Origin: an uncultured Erysipelotrichaceae bacterium
GTDB taxonomy: Bacteria > Bacillota_I > Bacilli_A > Erysipelotrichales > Erysipelotrichaceae
DNA length: 61,692 nt
Direction: 5' to 3'
Assembly (NCBI GenBank): GCA_945877405.1
Contig: CAMCSA010000008.1
Span: forward strand, 1-61,692
The position numbers and the translations under genes were made by a program. Under the pieces are notes generated by a model that had not been told where the DNA came from, did not search any database, and saw only the letters and a program-made list of their open reading frames with translations. Positions 7,817-16,579 of this stretch are shown here, in pieces; positions within the stretch are counted from its first letter, which is position 1, and the number at the start of each line of letters is the position of its first letter.

Positions 7817-8916
7817 AAAATATCATAGGTAATAATCTGACATTGACACTGTTCGGGGAATCTCATGGAAAGGCCATTGGCGGCGTACTGGATGGATTTC
7901 CTGCAGGTGTCACAATTGATGAAGCACTGATTGAGGCTATGATGTCAAAGCGCAGAGCTGCAGGTACGATATCAACAGGAAGGCAGGAGGCAGATATCCC
8001 GGAATTTCTGTCCGGCATTAAAAACGGTGTGAGCGAAGGAACACCGATTGCCTTTATCATCGCAAATAAATCACAGAGGTCCAATGACTACAATGCCCTG
8101 ACCGGTATTGCAAGACCTGGTCATGCTGACTATACAGGTCATGTTCACTATCTTGGGTTTGAGGATGCCAGTGGTGGAGGTCATTTTTCCGGAAGGCTGA
8201 CGGCTGTTATGGTGGCAGCTGGTGCATTATGCATGTGCATGTTACGGGAAAGAGGCATTTCCATTGGAACCCATATCGCATCTTTGCATGGAATCCTGGA
8301 TCGTAAATGGAATGAAGATGATCTTGATCATGAGATTGCATTGATCAATGAAAGAAAGTTTGCTGTGCTGGATGAAACAAAAGAAGAATCCATGATTGCT
8401 GAAATCAATGCGGCAAGAATGGAACTGGATTCCGTTGGAGGAATTCTTGAAACAGCAATCGTACATCTGCCAGCAGGATTAGGTGATCCTGAATTTGATT
8501 CTCTGGAAAGCCAGCTTGCCCATGCCATGTTCTCCATTCCTGCTGTAAAAGGCATTCAGTTTGGAAAGGGCTTCGGCTTTGCGGATCTGAAAGGATCTGA
8601 AGCAAATGATCCATTTGAAATGAAAGATGGTAAGGTAACAACCGTTACCAACAATAATGGTGGAATCAATGGTGGTATCACCAATGGTATGCCGGTATTA
8701 TTCTCAACGGTCATCAAACCGACTCCTTCCATTGCCCAGAAGCAGAAAACAGTCAGCTTTGTGGAAGGAAAAAATGTGGAAGTGGAAATCCATGGCAGAC
8801 ATGATCCTGCCATCATCCATCGGGCAAGAGTTGTACAGGATGCCATGAGTGCAATTGTGATTGCGGATGCGCTGATCACAAGATATGGGCAGATTGACTG
8901 GAGGGAAGGTGAATGA
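7813..8916 (+). CDS. aroC: Chorismate synthase
   Basis: Makes chorismate from EPSP using reduced FMN, the last shared step of the pathway. The 367-residue protein contains GESHGKAIGGVLDGFPAG, ARPGHADYTGHVHYLGF, the GGGHFSGRLTA segment seen in the clostridial-type variant of this family, and a C-terminal HRARVVQDAMSAIVIADAL. Length is normal. It overlaps aroB and the aroE-aroK fusion by four bases on each side, so translation is probably coupled. Confidence 0.95.
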   Translation: MKNIIGNNLTLTLFGESHGKAIGGVLDGFPAGVTIDEALIEAMMSKRRAAGTISTGRQEADIPEFLSGIKNGVSEGTPIAFIIANKSQRSNDYNALTGIARPGHADYTGHVHYLGFEDASGGGHFSGRLTAVMVAAGALCMCMLRERGISIGTHIASLHGILDRKWNEDDLDHEIALINERKFAVLDETKEESMIAEINAARMELDSVGGILETAIVHLPAGLGDPEFDSLESQLAHAMFSIPAVKGIQFGKGFGFADLKGSEANDPFEMKDGKVTTVTNNNGGINGGITNGMPVLFSTVIKPTPSIAQKQKTVSFVEGKNVEVEIHGRHDPAIIHRARVVQDAMSAIVIADALITRYGQIDWREGE

Positions 8917-10163
8917 AACTTGGTTTGATTGGTATGCCTTTAGGTCACAGCTGGTCACCTTCCATTCACGGCTGGCTGATTCATGAAGACTATTCCCTGA
9001 TTCCATTAGAAAAGGAAGAACTTGGACCGTTTCTGAGCAGTAAAAACTTTGATGGGCTGAATGTGACCATTCCCTATAAACAGGATGTCATCCCGTATCT
9101 GGATGAGATCGAAGAAGGGGCAAAGAAAATCGGTGCGATCAACTGTATTGTAAACCGCAGCGGGAAACTGATCGGCTATAACACGGATTATGAAGGCTTC
9201 CGTGACATGCTTGTGGTGCATGGTGTTCCGGTAAATGGTTCTAAGGTGGCAGTTTTGGGAACCGGTGGTGCATCGAAAGCGGTTGTTGAGGCAATCATCA
9301 GTCTTGGTGGAAACCCTGTGAGTGTTTCAAGAAACGCAAAAGCCGGTTCGATTACCTATGAAACACTTCTGGAAACACAGGATGAATATGAAGTGCTTGT
9401 CAATGCTACACCAGTCGGTATGGCACCGGATGTGGATCGTACACCAGTGGAGCTGTCGCAGTTTACAAAGCTGAAATATGTGATTGATATCATCGCCAAT
9501 CCATTATGTACAAAGCTATGCTTTGAAGCAAAACGCTTTGGCATCCCTTATCTTGGCGGGTTTGAGATGCTTGTAAGACAGGCGATTGCGGCCGACAGGT
9601 ATTTCCTTGGCAGGGACATGGACATGCAGTTGTGTGAGCCATGCATGAACGCATTGCTGGAAGAAAGAAGAAATATTGTTCTGATCGGTATGCCGACATG
9701 TGGGAAATCGACGATTTCAGCTTTACTTGGTGAAATCACAGGAAGGCATGTCGTGGAAATGGATCAGGAAATCGTTGAAAGGATCGGAATGCCGATTGCA
9801 GACTGGTTTGCATTGCATGGGGAAGCAAGCTTCCGGAAAATGGAAATGGAAACAGCCGAAGCACACAGTACAGGTACAGGTGAAATCATCAGCTGTGGCG
9901 GAGGTGTCATTAAAACAGAAGCTACGATGGAGGCATTAAGCAGAAATGGTATCGTTGTCTGGATTGATCGTGATCTGGATAAACTGTATTCCACAAGTGA
10001 TCGACCGCTAGCCTCAAACAATGATCAGCTGAAAACGCTGTATGAACAAAGACGTCCACTGTATCGGATGTACAGTGACATCATCGTAGAAAATAACGGA
10101 ACAGTGGAAGACTGTATCCGTACAATCATGGACAAAACAGGATTAAAGGAGAAAAAATTATGA
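8913..10163 (+). CDS. aroE-aroK: Shikimate dehydrogenase-shikimate kinase fusion
   Basis: A 416-residue fusion of two consecutive pathway enzymes. Residues 1-about 245 are shikimate dehydrogenase: GMPLGHSWSPSIHGWL, NVTIPYKQDVIP, INCIVNRSGKLIGYNTDYEGF, the NADP-binding VLGTGGASKAV and NATPVGMAP. Residues about 253-416 are shikimate kinase: Walker A GMPTCGKST, DQEIVERIGMPIADWFALHGEASFR, CGGGVI and the lid/adenine region SDRPLAS...RRPLYRMYSD. All key residues look intact in both halves. Fusion may aid transfer of shikimate between sites, which is inference. Overlaps both neighbours by four bases. Confidence 0.93.
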   Translation: MKLGLIGMPLGHSWSPSIHGWLIHEDYSLIPLEKEELGPFLSSKNFDGLNVTIPYKQDVIPYLDEIEEGAKKIGAINCIVNRSGKLIGYNTDYEGFRDMLVVHGVPVNGSKVAVLGTGGASKAVVEAIISLGGNPVSVSRNAKAGSITYETLLETQDEYEVLVNATPVGMAPDVDRTPVELSQFTKLKYVIDIIANPLCTKLCFEAKRFGIPYLGGFEMLVRQAIAADRYFLGRDMDMQLCEPCMNALLEERRNIVLIGMPTCGKSTISALLGEITGRHVVEMDQEIVERIGMPIADWFALHGEASFRKMEMETAEAHSTGTGEIISCGGGVIKTEATMEALSRNGIVVWIDRDLDKLYSTSDRPLASNNDQLKTLYEQRRPLYRMYSDIIVENNGTVEDCIRTIMDKTGLKEKKL

Positions 10164-11176
10164 TTATTACAATGAAGAAGGATGCTTCTGCAAAGGAACT
10201 GGAAAGACTGCGCGAAGGTTTTGATGAAAAAGGATTACGTGTCAATGTCATTGAAGGTGAAGAATATAACGTATGGGGTATTGTAGGTGATACAGCACAT
10301 ATCAATGATCGAGACATTCTGGCAAACCGTTGTGTTGCCAATGTACAGAGAGTTTCTGCACCATATAAACTGGCAAACAGAATGTTCCATCCGGAAGATA
10401 CGGTTGTTGATGTGGGTGGTGTCAAAGTTGGTGGCACATCACCGATTGTTGTGATCGGTGGCCCTTGCTCAGTAGAAAACAGGGATATGATCTGCAGGAT
10501 TGGTGAAGAAGTAAAGGAATGTGGCGCAAAGATGATCAGAGGTGGTGCATATAAGCCAAGAACTTCTCCATATGCATTCCAGGGCCTTGGATATGAAGGT
10601 ATTCTTGATATGGCCGAAGCAAGAAACAGAACTGGGTTACCGATTGTATCTGAACTGATGAGTGCAGATAAGATTGATGAATTCGTTGAGAATGTGGATC
10701 TGATTCAGATCGGTGCAAGAAACATGCAGAACTTTGATCTTCTCAAAGCGGTAGGTCATGTCAATAAGCCGATTCTTCTCAAGCGTGGCATGTCAGCAAC
10801 CATTGAAGAATGGATCATGTCTGCAGAATATATCATGGCTTCCGGTAATCCGAATGTCATTCTGTGTGAAAGAGGAATCCGTACATTTGAAAAATATACA
10901 AGAAATACAATGGATCTGGCAGTCATTCCAATCATCAAGGAAAGAACACATCTGCCGATCATCATCGACCCATCTCATGCAACGGGTGATTGGAAACTGA
11001 TTGAATCCGTGTCACTTGCTGCAGTGGCAGCTGGCACTGATGGACTGATCATTGAAGTACATGATCATCCGGATCAGGCATGGAGTGATGGTGCACAATG
11101 TCTCAAACCGGAGAAGTTCCAGGAACTCATCCGTAAGTGCCGTAAGGTAGCTGAAGCAGTTGGAAGGCAGATGTAA
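10160..11176 (+). CDS. aroF: 3-deoxy-7-phosphoheptulonate (DAHP) synthase, type I-beta
   Basis: Entry enzyme of the pathway, condensing phosphoenolpyruvate and erythrose 4-phosphate. The 338-residue protein has an N-terminal ferredoxin-like domain (about residues 1-70). In the Thermotoga-type enzymes this domain binds tyrosine or phenylalanine for feedback control. A KDO8P-synthase-like barrel follows, with GGPCSVENRDM, GAKMIRGGAYKPRTSPYAFQG, QIGARNMQNFDLLK and IDPSHATGDW. There is no chorismate mutase domain at either end. Overlaps the aroE-aroK stop by four bases and aroA by one (TAATG). Confidence 0.92.
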   Translation: MIITMKKDASAKELERLREGFDEKGLRVNVIEGEEYNVWGIVGDTAHINDRDILANRCVANVQRVSAPYKLANRMFHPEDTVVDVGGVKVGGTSPIVVIGGPCSVENRDMICRIGEEVKECGAKMIRGGAYKPRTSPYAFQGLGYEGILDMAEARNRTGLPIVSELMSADKIDEFVENVDLIQIGARNMQNFDLLKAVGHVNKPILLKRGMSATIEEWIMSAEYIMASGNPNVILCERGIRTFEKYTRNTMDLAVIPIIKERTHLPIIIDPSHATGDWKLIESVSLAAVAAGTDGLIIEVHDHPDQAWSDGAQCLKPEKFQELIRKCRKVAEAVGRQM

Positions 11177-12444
11177 TGCGGGCACAGATCAGTCATTCCA
11201 ATGTGAAGGAGGGAGCCTTTATCAGCCTTCCTTCTTCCAAATCATTGTCTCATCGAGCTCTGATTACTGCAGCTTTGGCAACAGGGGTATCGAAGATCGA
11301 TGGCGTTGCCATCTCAAAAGATATTGAAGCTACGATGCGTGCGATGTCTGCTTTGGGAGCATCCTTTACAGTAAAGGGAAATACCATTACGGTCAAAGGG
11401 GCAGGCAGTCTTCTGAAGAGTGATGGTGTTGTGGATTGTGGGGAGTCAGGCAGTACATTGCGCTTTCTGATTCCATTGTTTGCTTTGCTGGAAAAGGAAA
11501 CGGTATTTACAGGTCATGGCAAACTGATGGAACGTCCACAGAGTGTATATGAAGAGCTGTTTGAAAAGCAGAGTCTGCAGTTTGAAAAGGATGGATCCTT
11601 CTTAAAGTTGAAAGGTCCTTTACATGGTGGTTATTTCAGCCTGCCAGGTGATGTTTCATCACAGTTTTTCAGCGGACTTCTGTTTGCCTTACCGTTATGC
11701 AAAGAAGATTCTGTTATTGAGATTCTGGCTCCATTTGAATCAAGTTCCTATGTTAATCTCACTATTGAAGCATTACGGAAAGCAGGAGTTCAGGCAACGC
11801 TGAAAGATGATATCCTCCATATTCCTGGTAATCAGACATACCACAGTTTTGAAACAACGGTGGAAGGGGATGATTCCCAGATGGCATTCTATGCGGAAAT
11901 GGCACTGATTCATCAGGCAGAAGTAGAAGTCGGTAACGTATCGCATGATTCCATGCAGGGAGATCACATCATCATTGATTTTGCATGTCAGTCCGGGGCA
12001 AAAGTGATTGAAACCGAAAAAGGGTATCTGTTTGCAGGTGGTCATGGTAAGGCGATCACTGCGGATCTTTCCAACTGCCCGGACCTTGGACCTGCTTTAT
12101 TTGCACTGGCAACACAACTGGAAGGGACTTCCGTATTTACAGGTTGCGGTAGATTACGGATCAAGGAAAGCGATCGTATTGCATGCATGGAAGAAGAACT
12201 TCGCAAGCTTGGTTGTGATATCAGCTCAAAGGGGGATCGGGTTACAGTAAAAGGGAAAACAGAACTGAACAGGAATGTGATTCTGCATGGTCATAATGAT
12301 CATCGTATTGTCATGGCATTAGCAGTTCTGGCATCCATCAGTGATGGATGTATCATTGAAGATGGACAGGCTGTATCAAAGAGCTATCCACACTTCTTTG
12401 ATGATTTCAGGGCCTGTGGAATGGAGTGTGAATGTCATGATTGA
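11176..12444 (+). CDS. aroA: EPSP synthase (3-phosphoshikimate 1-carboxyvinyltransferase)
   Basis: Joins phosphoenolpyruvate to shikimate 3-phosphate. The 422-residue protein shows LPSSKSLSHRALITAAL, CGESGSTLRFLIPLFALL, LPGDVSSQFFSGLLFALP, RLRIKESDRIACMEEEL and HGHNDHRIVMALAVLA, all landmark motifs of the family. Two-lobed fold and length are normal. The start shares one base with the aroF stop, and the end overlaps tyrA by eight bases. Confidence 0.95.
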   Translation: MRAQISHSNVKEGAFISLPSSKSLSHRALITAALATGVSKIDGVAISKDIEATMRAMSALGASFTVKGNTITVKGAGSLLKSDGVVDCGESGSTLRFLIPLFALLEKETVFTGHGKLMERPQSVYEELFEKQSLQFEKDGSFLKLKGPLHGGYFSLPGDVSSQFFSGLLFALPLCKEDSVIEILAPFESSSYVNLTIEALRKAGVQATLKDDILHIPGNQTYHSFETTVEGDDSQMAFYAEMALIHQAEVEVGNVSHDSMQGDHIIIDFACQSGAKVIETEKGYLFAGGHGKAITADLSNCPDLGPALFALATQLEGTSVFTGCGRLRIKESDRIACMEEELRKLGCDISSKGDRVTVKGKTELNRNVILHGHNDHRIVMALAVLASISDGCIIEDGQAVSKSYPHFFDDFRACGMECECHD

Positions 12445-13291
12445 TGCAAAGACGAAATTTGCTGTGGTGGGACTTGGAGTGCTTGGTGGAAGCTATATAC
12501 AGGCTCTGTCAAAGCAGGGGTATTCCATCATCGGAATCGATACAGATGAAGAAACACTTGCTTATGCAAAAGAAAACGGATGGATTACTGAAGGAAGCAC
12601 AAATCCTTCAACAGTCAAGGATGCCGACCTTGTCATCTGCTGCCTGTATCCGCATGTCTTTGTGGAATGGGTCAAAGAAAACGGGAAATATCTGAAACCG
12701 GGATGCCTATTAAGTGATGTGACGGGTGTCAAGCAGAAGATCATCGGTGAAATCAATGCACTGTTACCGGAAGGTGTGGAATTCATTGCATGTCATCCGA
12801 TGGCTGGTAGAGAACTGCGAGGTATTCACTATGCGGATTCTTCCCGTTTTGAAAATGCGAACTTCATCATTGTTCCATGTGAAAACAACAGTCAGGATGC
12901 AATAGATACAGCTCATCAGCTTGCGGAAATACTGGGCTTCAGAAAGATTTCACAGCTCAGTGGACAGGAACATGACCAAATGATCGGTTTCCTTTCACAA
13001 TTGACCCATGTCATTGCGGTATCGCTCATGAATGCATCGGATAATACGCATCTGAAGGAATATACGGGAGACTCCTTCCGTGATCTGACACGCATTGCCA
13101 AAATCAATGAGGATATGTGGCCGGAACTGTTCATCCTCAACAAGGAAAACCTGATTCATGAAATCAGAGTGTTTACGGATGAGATGAATGCATTTGCGAA
13201 ACTGATCGAAGAAGAGGATGTGGATACAATGAAACAGAAGATGATCATTTCCACACAAAGAAGAAAACAGTTTGATCCTAAGGGAGAATGA
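12437..13291 (+). CDS. tyrA: Prephenate dehydrogenase
   Basis: Oxidises prephenate to 4-hydroxyphenylpyruvate for tyrosine. The 284-residue protein has the NAD-binding VVGLGVLGGSYIQALSKQGY, ACHPMAGRELRGIHYAD and SQLTHVIAVSLMNASD. No ACT domain and no chorismate mutase domain are present. The ATG at 12437 (MIDAKTKF) overlaps the aroA stop by eight bases; an in-frame ATG at 12341 lies deep inside aroA and would add 32 unrelated residues. Confidence 0.92.
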   Translation: MIDAKTKFAVVGLGVLGGSYIQALSKQGYSIIGIDTDEETLAYAKENGWITEGSTNPSTVKDADLVICCLYPHVFVEWVKENGKYLKPGCLLSDVTGVKQKIIGEINALLPEGVEFIACHPMAGRELRGIHYADSSRFENANFIIVPCENNSQDAIDTAHQLAEILGFRKISQLSGQEHDQMIGFLSQLTHVIAVSLMNASDNTHLKEYTGDSFRDLTRIAKINEDMWPELFILNKENLIHEIRVFTDEMNAFAKLIEEEDVDTMKQKMIISTQRRKQFDPKGE

Positions 13292-13294
13292 AAA

Positions 13295-13747
13295 ATGAAA
13301 AAAAGAATCATGGTACTCAATGGGCCGAATCTGAATATGGTCGGTATCCGGGAAAAGAATATCTATGGCACACTTTCATATCAGGGAATCATTTCCCTGA
13401 TTCAAAAAGAGGCAGCAAAAAGAGATGTAGAAGTGGATTGCCGTCAATCTAATCATGAAGGAGACCTTGTAGACTGGGTACAGGAAGCATATTTCCGCCA
13501 GTATGATGGCATTGTCATCAATCCTGGTGCCTATACCCATACAAGCATTGCCCTGGCGGATGCGGTAAAGGCGATTGCACCATTACCGGTTGTGGAAGTT
13601 CATATTTCGGATATCAATGCAAGAGAGCAGTTCCGTCATGTTTCCTATGAAGCCCCTTACTGCATTGCCCAGATCAAGGGACATGGGCCGATCGGCTATG
13701 TGGAAGCAATGGATGAAATACTGAATTATGTCAAAGAACAGGGATGA
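13295..13747 (+). CDS. aroQ: Type II 3-dehydroquinate dehydratase
   Basis: Dehydrates 3-dehydroquinate to 3-dehydroshikimate. The 150-residue protein is a standard type II enzyme: VLNGPNLNMVGIREKNIYGT with the active-site tyrosine loop, CRQSNHEGDLVDWVQEA, NPGAYTHTSIALADAV and VHISDINAREQFRHVSY. It starts three bases after tyrA with a GGGAG Shine-Dalgarno (AAGGGAGAATGAAAA) and closes the operon, so all seven shikimate steps are encoded from aroB to here. Confidence 0.95.
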   Translation: MKKRIMVLNGPNLNMVGIREKNIYGTLSYQGIISLIQKEAAKRDVEVDCRQSNHEGDLVDWVQEAYFRQYDGIVINPGAYTHTSIALADAVKAIAPLPVVEVHISDINAREQFRHVSYEAPYCIAQIKGHGPIGYVEAMDEILNYVKEQG

Positions 13748-13789
13748 CCTGTTCTTTATTTTGGAAAACAGTGTTAGAATGGACACGTT

Positions 13790-14188
13790 ATGAAAAGAAA
13801 AGAAATACTGATGATCGCAGGCATTATCATTGTGTGCCTGTGCGCCGTACTTGGCATGAAACTGTTGAATCAGGAAACGGAAAGTGATCCGAATGTTGCA
13901 CCGAAGGAAACACCGGTGGGACAGTGGGTTGCGATCGTTCATCGTAATGGTGTTGCCCAGTGGTTTGACTCTGGTGTGGATGCTGAATATACAGTGACTG
14001 GTGATTATGGTGAAATGACAGTGGAAGTCAAGGATGGTAAATGGCATGTTGAACATGTTGAATGTCCGAACCAGAACTGTTTCCAGATGGGATGGGATGA
14101 TGGTACAAGCTTCATGCCGATTACGTGCATTCCAAATAACATCTTCATCGCAACGTCACAATGGGTGGAAGGATATCTGGAACAATGA
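13790..14188 (+). CDS. NusG domain II-containing membrane-anchored protein
   Basis: A 132-residue protein with one N-terminal transmembrane helix (about residues 5-25) and an extracellular domain resembling the NusG II family (PF07009): QWVAIVHRNGVAQWFDSG and EHVECPNQNCFQMGW with two cysteines, followed by ITCIPNNIFI. Members commonly sit next to Gx-type transporters, as here, and are thought to accompany redox or quinone-related membrane functions, but a role is not proven. It overlaps the next gene by four bases. Confidence 0.8.
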   Translation: MKRKEILMIAGIIIVCLCAVLGMKLLNQETESDPNVAPKETPVGQWVAIVHRNGVAQWFDSGVDAEYTVTGDYGEMTVEVKDGKWHVEHVECPNQNCFQMGWDDGTSFMPITCIPNNIFIATSQWVEGYLEQ

Positions 14189-14688
14189 ATACACTGCATA
14201 AAAACAGACATCTGACATACCTGGCATTGCTTTCTGCCATGGCAATTGCCCTGAATCTGCTGGAAACCGCAATGATTCCACCGTTATTTGGTGTATTTCG
14301 TGTTGGCCTTGCCAATATCATTGCCTTAATCACATGGAAGGTACTTGGCGTAAAATCCATGATTGTTGTCAACCTGATGCGTGTTATCATCGGATCACTG
14401 TTATCCGGTACATTCCTTGGTTCTACCTTCTGGATTTCTCTTGGTGGGGTATGCCTGTCCACACTGGCACTGTTGCTTGGCAATATGCTGAAAAGCTCCG
14501 TGATCTTCACCTCAGTACTGAGTGCGATTGCTCACTCGAGCGGGCAGGTACTTGTTGTGATGAATTTCTATAAACAGGCAATGATGCTGACAACTCTGCC
14601 TTATTTTATTCTGTTATCCGTACCGGTTGGTATTCTGACAGGCTATGTGGCAACGGTAGCCATCAAGCGGGTCAGACCATTACGATGA
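14185..14688 (+). CDS. Gx transporter family membrane protein
   Basis: A 167-residue membrane protein with about five transmembrane helices, matching the family once named heptaprenyl diphosphate synthase component I (PF07456, now Gx transporter). Diagnostic stretches are LLSAMAIALNLLETAMIPP and GLANIIALITWKVLG. The ATG at 14185 overlaps the preceding stop codon (ATGA) and has GGAAGGA upstream. It pairs with the NusG-II gene. Transport substrate is unknown; an S-component-like fold is suggested by the family. Confidence 0.82.
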   Translation: MNTLHKNRHLTYLALLSAMAIALNLLETAMIPPLFGVFRVGLANIIALITWKVLGVKSMIVVNLMRVIIGSLLSGTFLGSTFWISLGGVCLSTLALLLGNMLKSSVIFTSVLSAIAHSSGQVLVVMNFYKQAMMLTTLPYFILLSVPVGILTGYVATVAIKRVRPLR

Positions 14689-14696
14689 GGTGATCT

Positions 14697-16067
14697 ATGA
14701 GTGCTGTTAAATCTCTTACAAAGGGTTCACCGGCAAAACTGATCTTTCTGTTTGCGTTACCACTGATGGTTGGTAACGTTTTTCAGCAGTTTTATACAAT
14801 CACGGACTCTCTGATCATCAGCCGCTCGTTAGGAATGAATGCGTTATCGGCTTTAGGCAGTGCAGACTGGTTTGACTACATGATCATTTCCATCATTCAG
14901 TCAGCCGGTCAGGGGTTTGCAATCCTGATGGCACAGCAGTTTGGTGCAGGGGATGATCGGGCCTTGCAGAAAACGATTGCGCACAGTCTGATTCTTGTCA
15001 CGATCATTACAGTACTTGCTACCATGATTTCGGTAGGAAGCCTGGATCTTGTGATTTCACTTCTGCAGACGCCATCTGAAATTGCACCGATGACAAAGGA
15101 ATATCTGTTTTTCAAGTTTTCTGGTCTTGCGATGGCAATGCTTCTGAATTACTGTTCTGCGGTATTGCGTGCCTTCGGTAATTCCCGTACTCCTTTATTT
15201 GCAATGGTCATGGCTGCATTTGTCAATATCGGTCTTGATCTTCTGTTTGTGCCTGTACTTGGATTTGGAATCGCTGGAGCTGCTGTGGCAACGGTCATTG
15301 CCCAGGGTTGTGGAGGACTTGTATGTCTATTTACAATGCTGAAGCTGTCCTGTTTCCATCCGAAAAGAGAAGATTTTGATCATGTTGAAGGGTTGAATGT
15401 CAGGCTGCTATCTCTATGCATCCCGATGATGCTTCAGAATATGATGATCTCTGGTGGAGGTATGATCATTCAATCGCGTGTCAATCTGAATTCCATCAGT
15501 TTTATTGCAGGCTATACTGCAACAAACAAGCTGTATGCAGCATTGGAACTTGCTGCAGTTGCCTATGGCTTTGCGATGGTTACCTACATTGGCCAGAATG
15601 CCGGAGCAAGGCAGTACAGGCGTGTGCGGAAAGGTTTTGTGGATGCTGTATGGATTGCCTTAGTGACTTCAGTATTTATTGGTGTCACAATCATACTGTT
15701 ACGCTATCCATTAACCAATATGTTTCTGAATGGAGAAGGACAGAGCGTAATAGAGGCAGGCATTTATGCCAGAAAGTATCTTGTCATCCTGAATCTTGGA
15801 TTGCCGATCCTGTATACACTGCATATCGCAAGATGTACATTACAGGGTTTTGGGGATACAGTGACACCAATGTTATCAGGCCTTGCAGAACTGGCAGGCA
15901 GAGTTGCGACTGTATTCCTCGGTATTGCCATCTTTGGTACAGATGCATTCTTTATTGCGGAAATCATCGCTTGGCTTGCTTCGGATTGCGTACTGCTTGG
16001 AAAGCTGTTTACAACATTCAGGGCTTTGCCAAAGGAAGATGCACCATTAGAAACCGTATATGAGTAA
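14697..16067 (+). CDS. MATE family efflux transporter
   Basis: A 456-residue protein with 12 predicted transmembrane helices in two repeats, typical of MATE cation-coupled drug or metabolite exporters. Recognisable parts are LPLMVGNVFQQFYTITDSLI, the FGNSRTPLFAMVMAAFVNI stretch in the first half and ALQGFGDTVTPMLSGLAEL-like CTLQGFGDTVTPMLSG in the second. It starts eight bases after the Gx transporter gene and is likely cotranscribed. The substrate cannot be told from sequence. Confidence 0.92.
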   Translation: MSAVKSLTKGSPAKLIFLFALPLMVGNVFQQFYTITDSLIISRSLGMNALSALGSADWFDYMIISIIQSAGQGFAILMAQQFGAGDDRALQKTIAHSLILVTIITVLATMISVGSLDLVISLLQTPSEIAPMTKEYLFFKFSGLAMAMLLNYCSAVLRAFGNSRTPLFAMVMAAFVNIGLDLLFVPVLGFGIAGAAVATVIAQGCGGLVCLFTMLKLSCFHPKREDFDHVEGLNVRLLSLCIPMMLQNMMISGGGMIIQSRVNLNSISFIAGYTATNKLYAALELAAVAYGFAMVTYIGQNAGARQYRRVRKGFVDAVWIALVTSVFIGVTIILLRYPLTNMFLNGEGQSVIEAGIYARKYLVILNLGLPILYTLHIARCTLQGFGDTVTPMLSGLAELAGRVATVFLGIAIFGTDAFFIAEIIAWLASDCVLLGKLFTTFRALPKEDAPLETVYE

Positions 16068-16072
16068 AGTAA

Positions 16073-16098
16073 AAACAGAGCAGACCGCTCTGTTTTAA
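16073..16098 (+). terminator. Terminator after MATE gene
   Basis: AAACAGAGC-agacc-GCTCTGTTT (16073-16095) followed by TTAAAA, directly after the MATE stop codon at 16067. Confidence 0.8.
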
Positions 16099-16222
16099 AA
16101 TACTTCAACGAAATGATCCGGATGTATGTGAAACGGGTGCGGTGGCAGGTCACTCTGATATCGGCGTCTTGGATCAATCCTGATACAGCAAATGGGCAAA
16201 ACTGCGTATCAGATGATGCAGT

Positions 16223-16579
16223 TTATGAAAGAAACACGAGAAGGATGGTACCATCGGAACCACTTGCTTCTACAATGAGTTCATATTCACCACTTGTGGT
16301 ACTCTGGCATGTAAAGTCATGGACGGCAGTACCATTTCCTTCATAGATGACGTGATCTTTGGGATCAATGAGTTGAACCTGTGTATTTCCACTCAGATCG
16401 ATGAAGGAGATACGGATATCCTGATCACTGTTCAGCCGGAAACACTGCCTGGCAGTGCCTGTGGCATGATTCATTTCAACCATGATGCGATCAGGGGTCG
16501 TGGTAATATCCATGGAGCCTGTAAGAAATGTACATCCAGCCATAAGGGAAGAAACAAACAGTATGATTGCCTTATACAT
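16223..16579 (-). CDS. Small lipoprotein
   Basis: A 118-residue secreted lipoprotein: a short basic start, hydrophobic core IILFVSSLMAGC with a lipobox-like SLMAGC, then a beta-rich domain (DITTTPDRIMVEMN to SGEYELIVEASGSDGTILLVFL). I do not recognise the family. The start at 16579 overlaps the permease stop by eight bases; an ATG at 16594 is also possible, and neither has a clear Shine-Dalgarno, so translational coupling is likely. Last gene of the ABC exporter operon, so it may be an accessory to it. Confidence 0.65.
   Translation of the reverse strand: MYKAIILFVSSLMAGCTFLTGSMDITTTPDRIMVEMNHATGTARQCFRLNSDQDIRISFIDLSGNTQVQLIDPKDHVIYEGNGTAVHDFTCQSTTSGEYELIVEASGSDGTILLVFLS

Noticed and set aside
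13745-13789. CTGTTCTTTATTTTGG after aroQ as an operon terminator.
   Set aside because: Only a short ACAGGGATGACCTGT palindrome with a weak T-run is visible, not enough for a firm call.
15416-16063. A 215-codon alternative frame within the MATE gene.
   Set aside because: Its translation is rich in Cys, Arg and Trp with no hydrophobic pattern, and it lies wholly inside a well-supported transporter gene.
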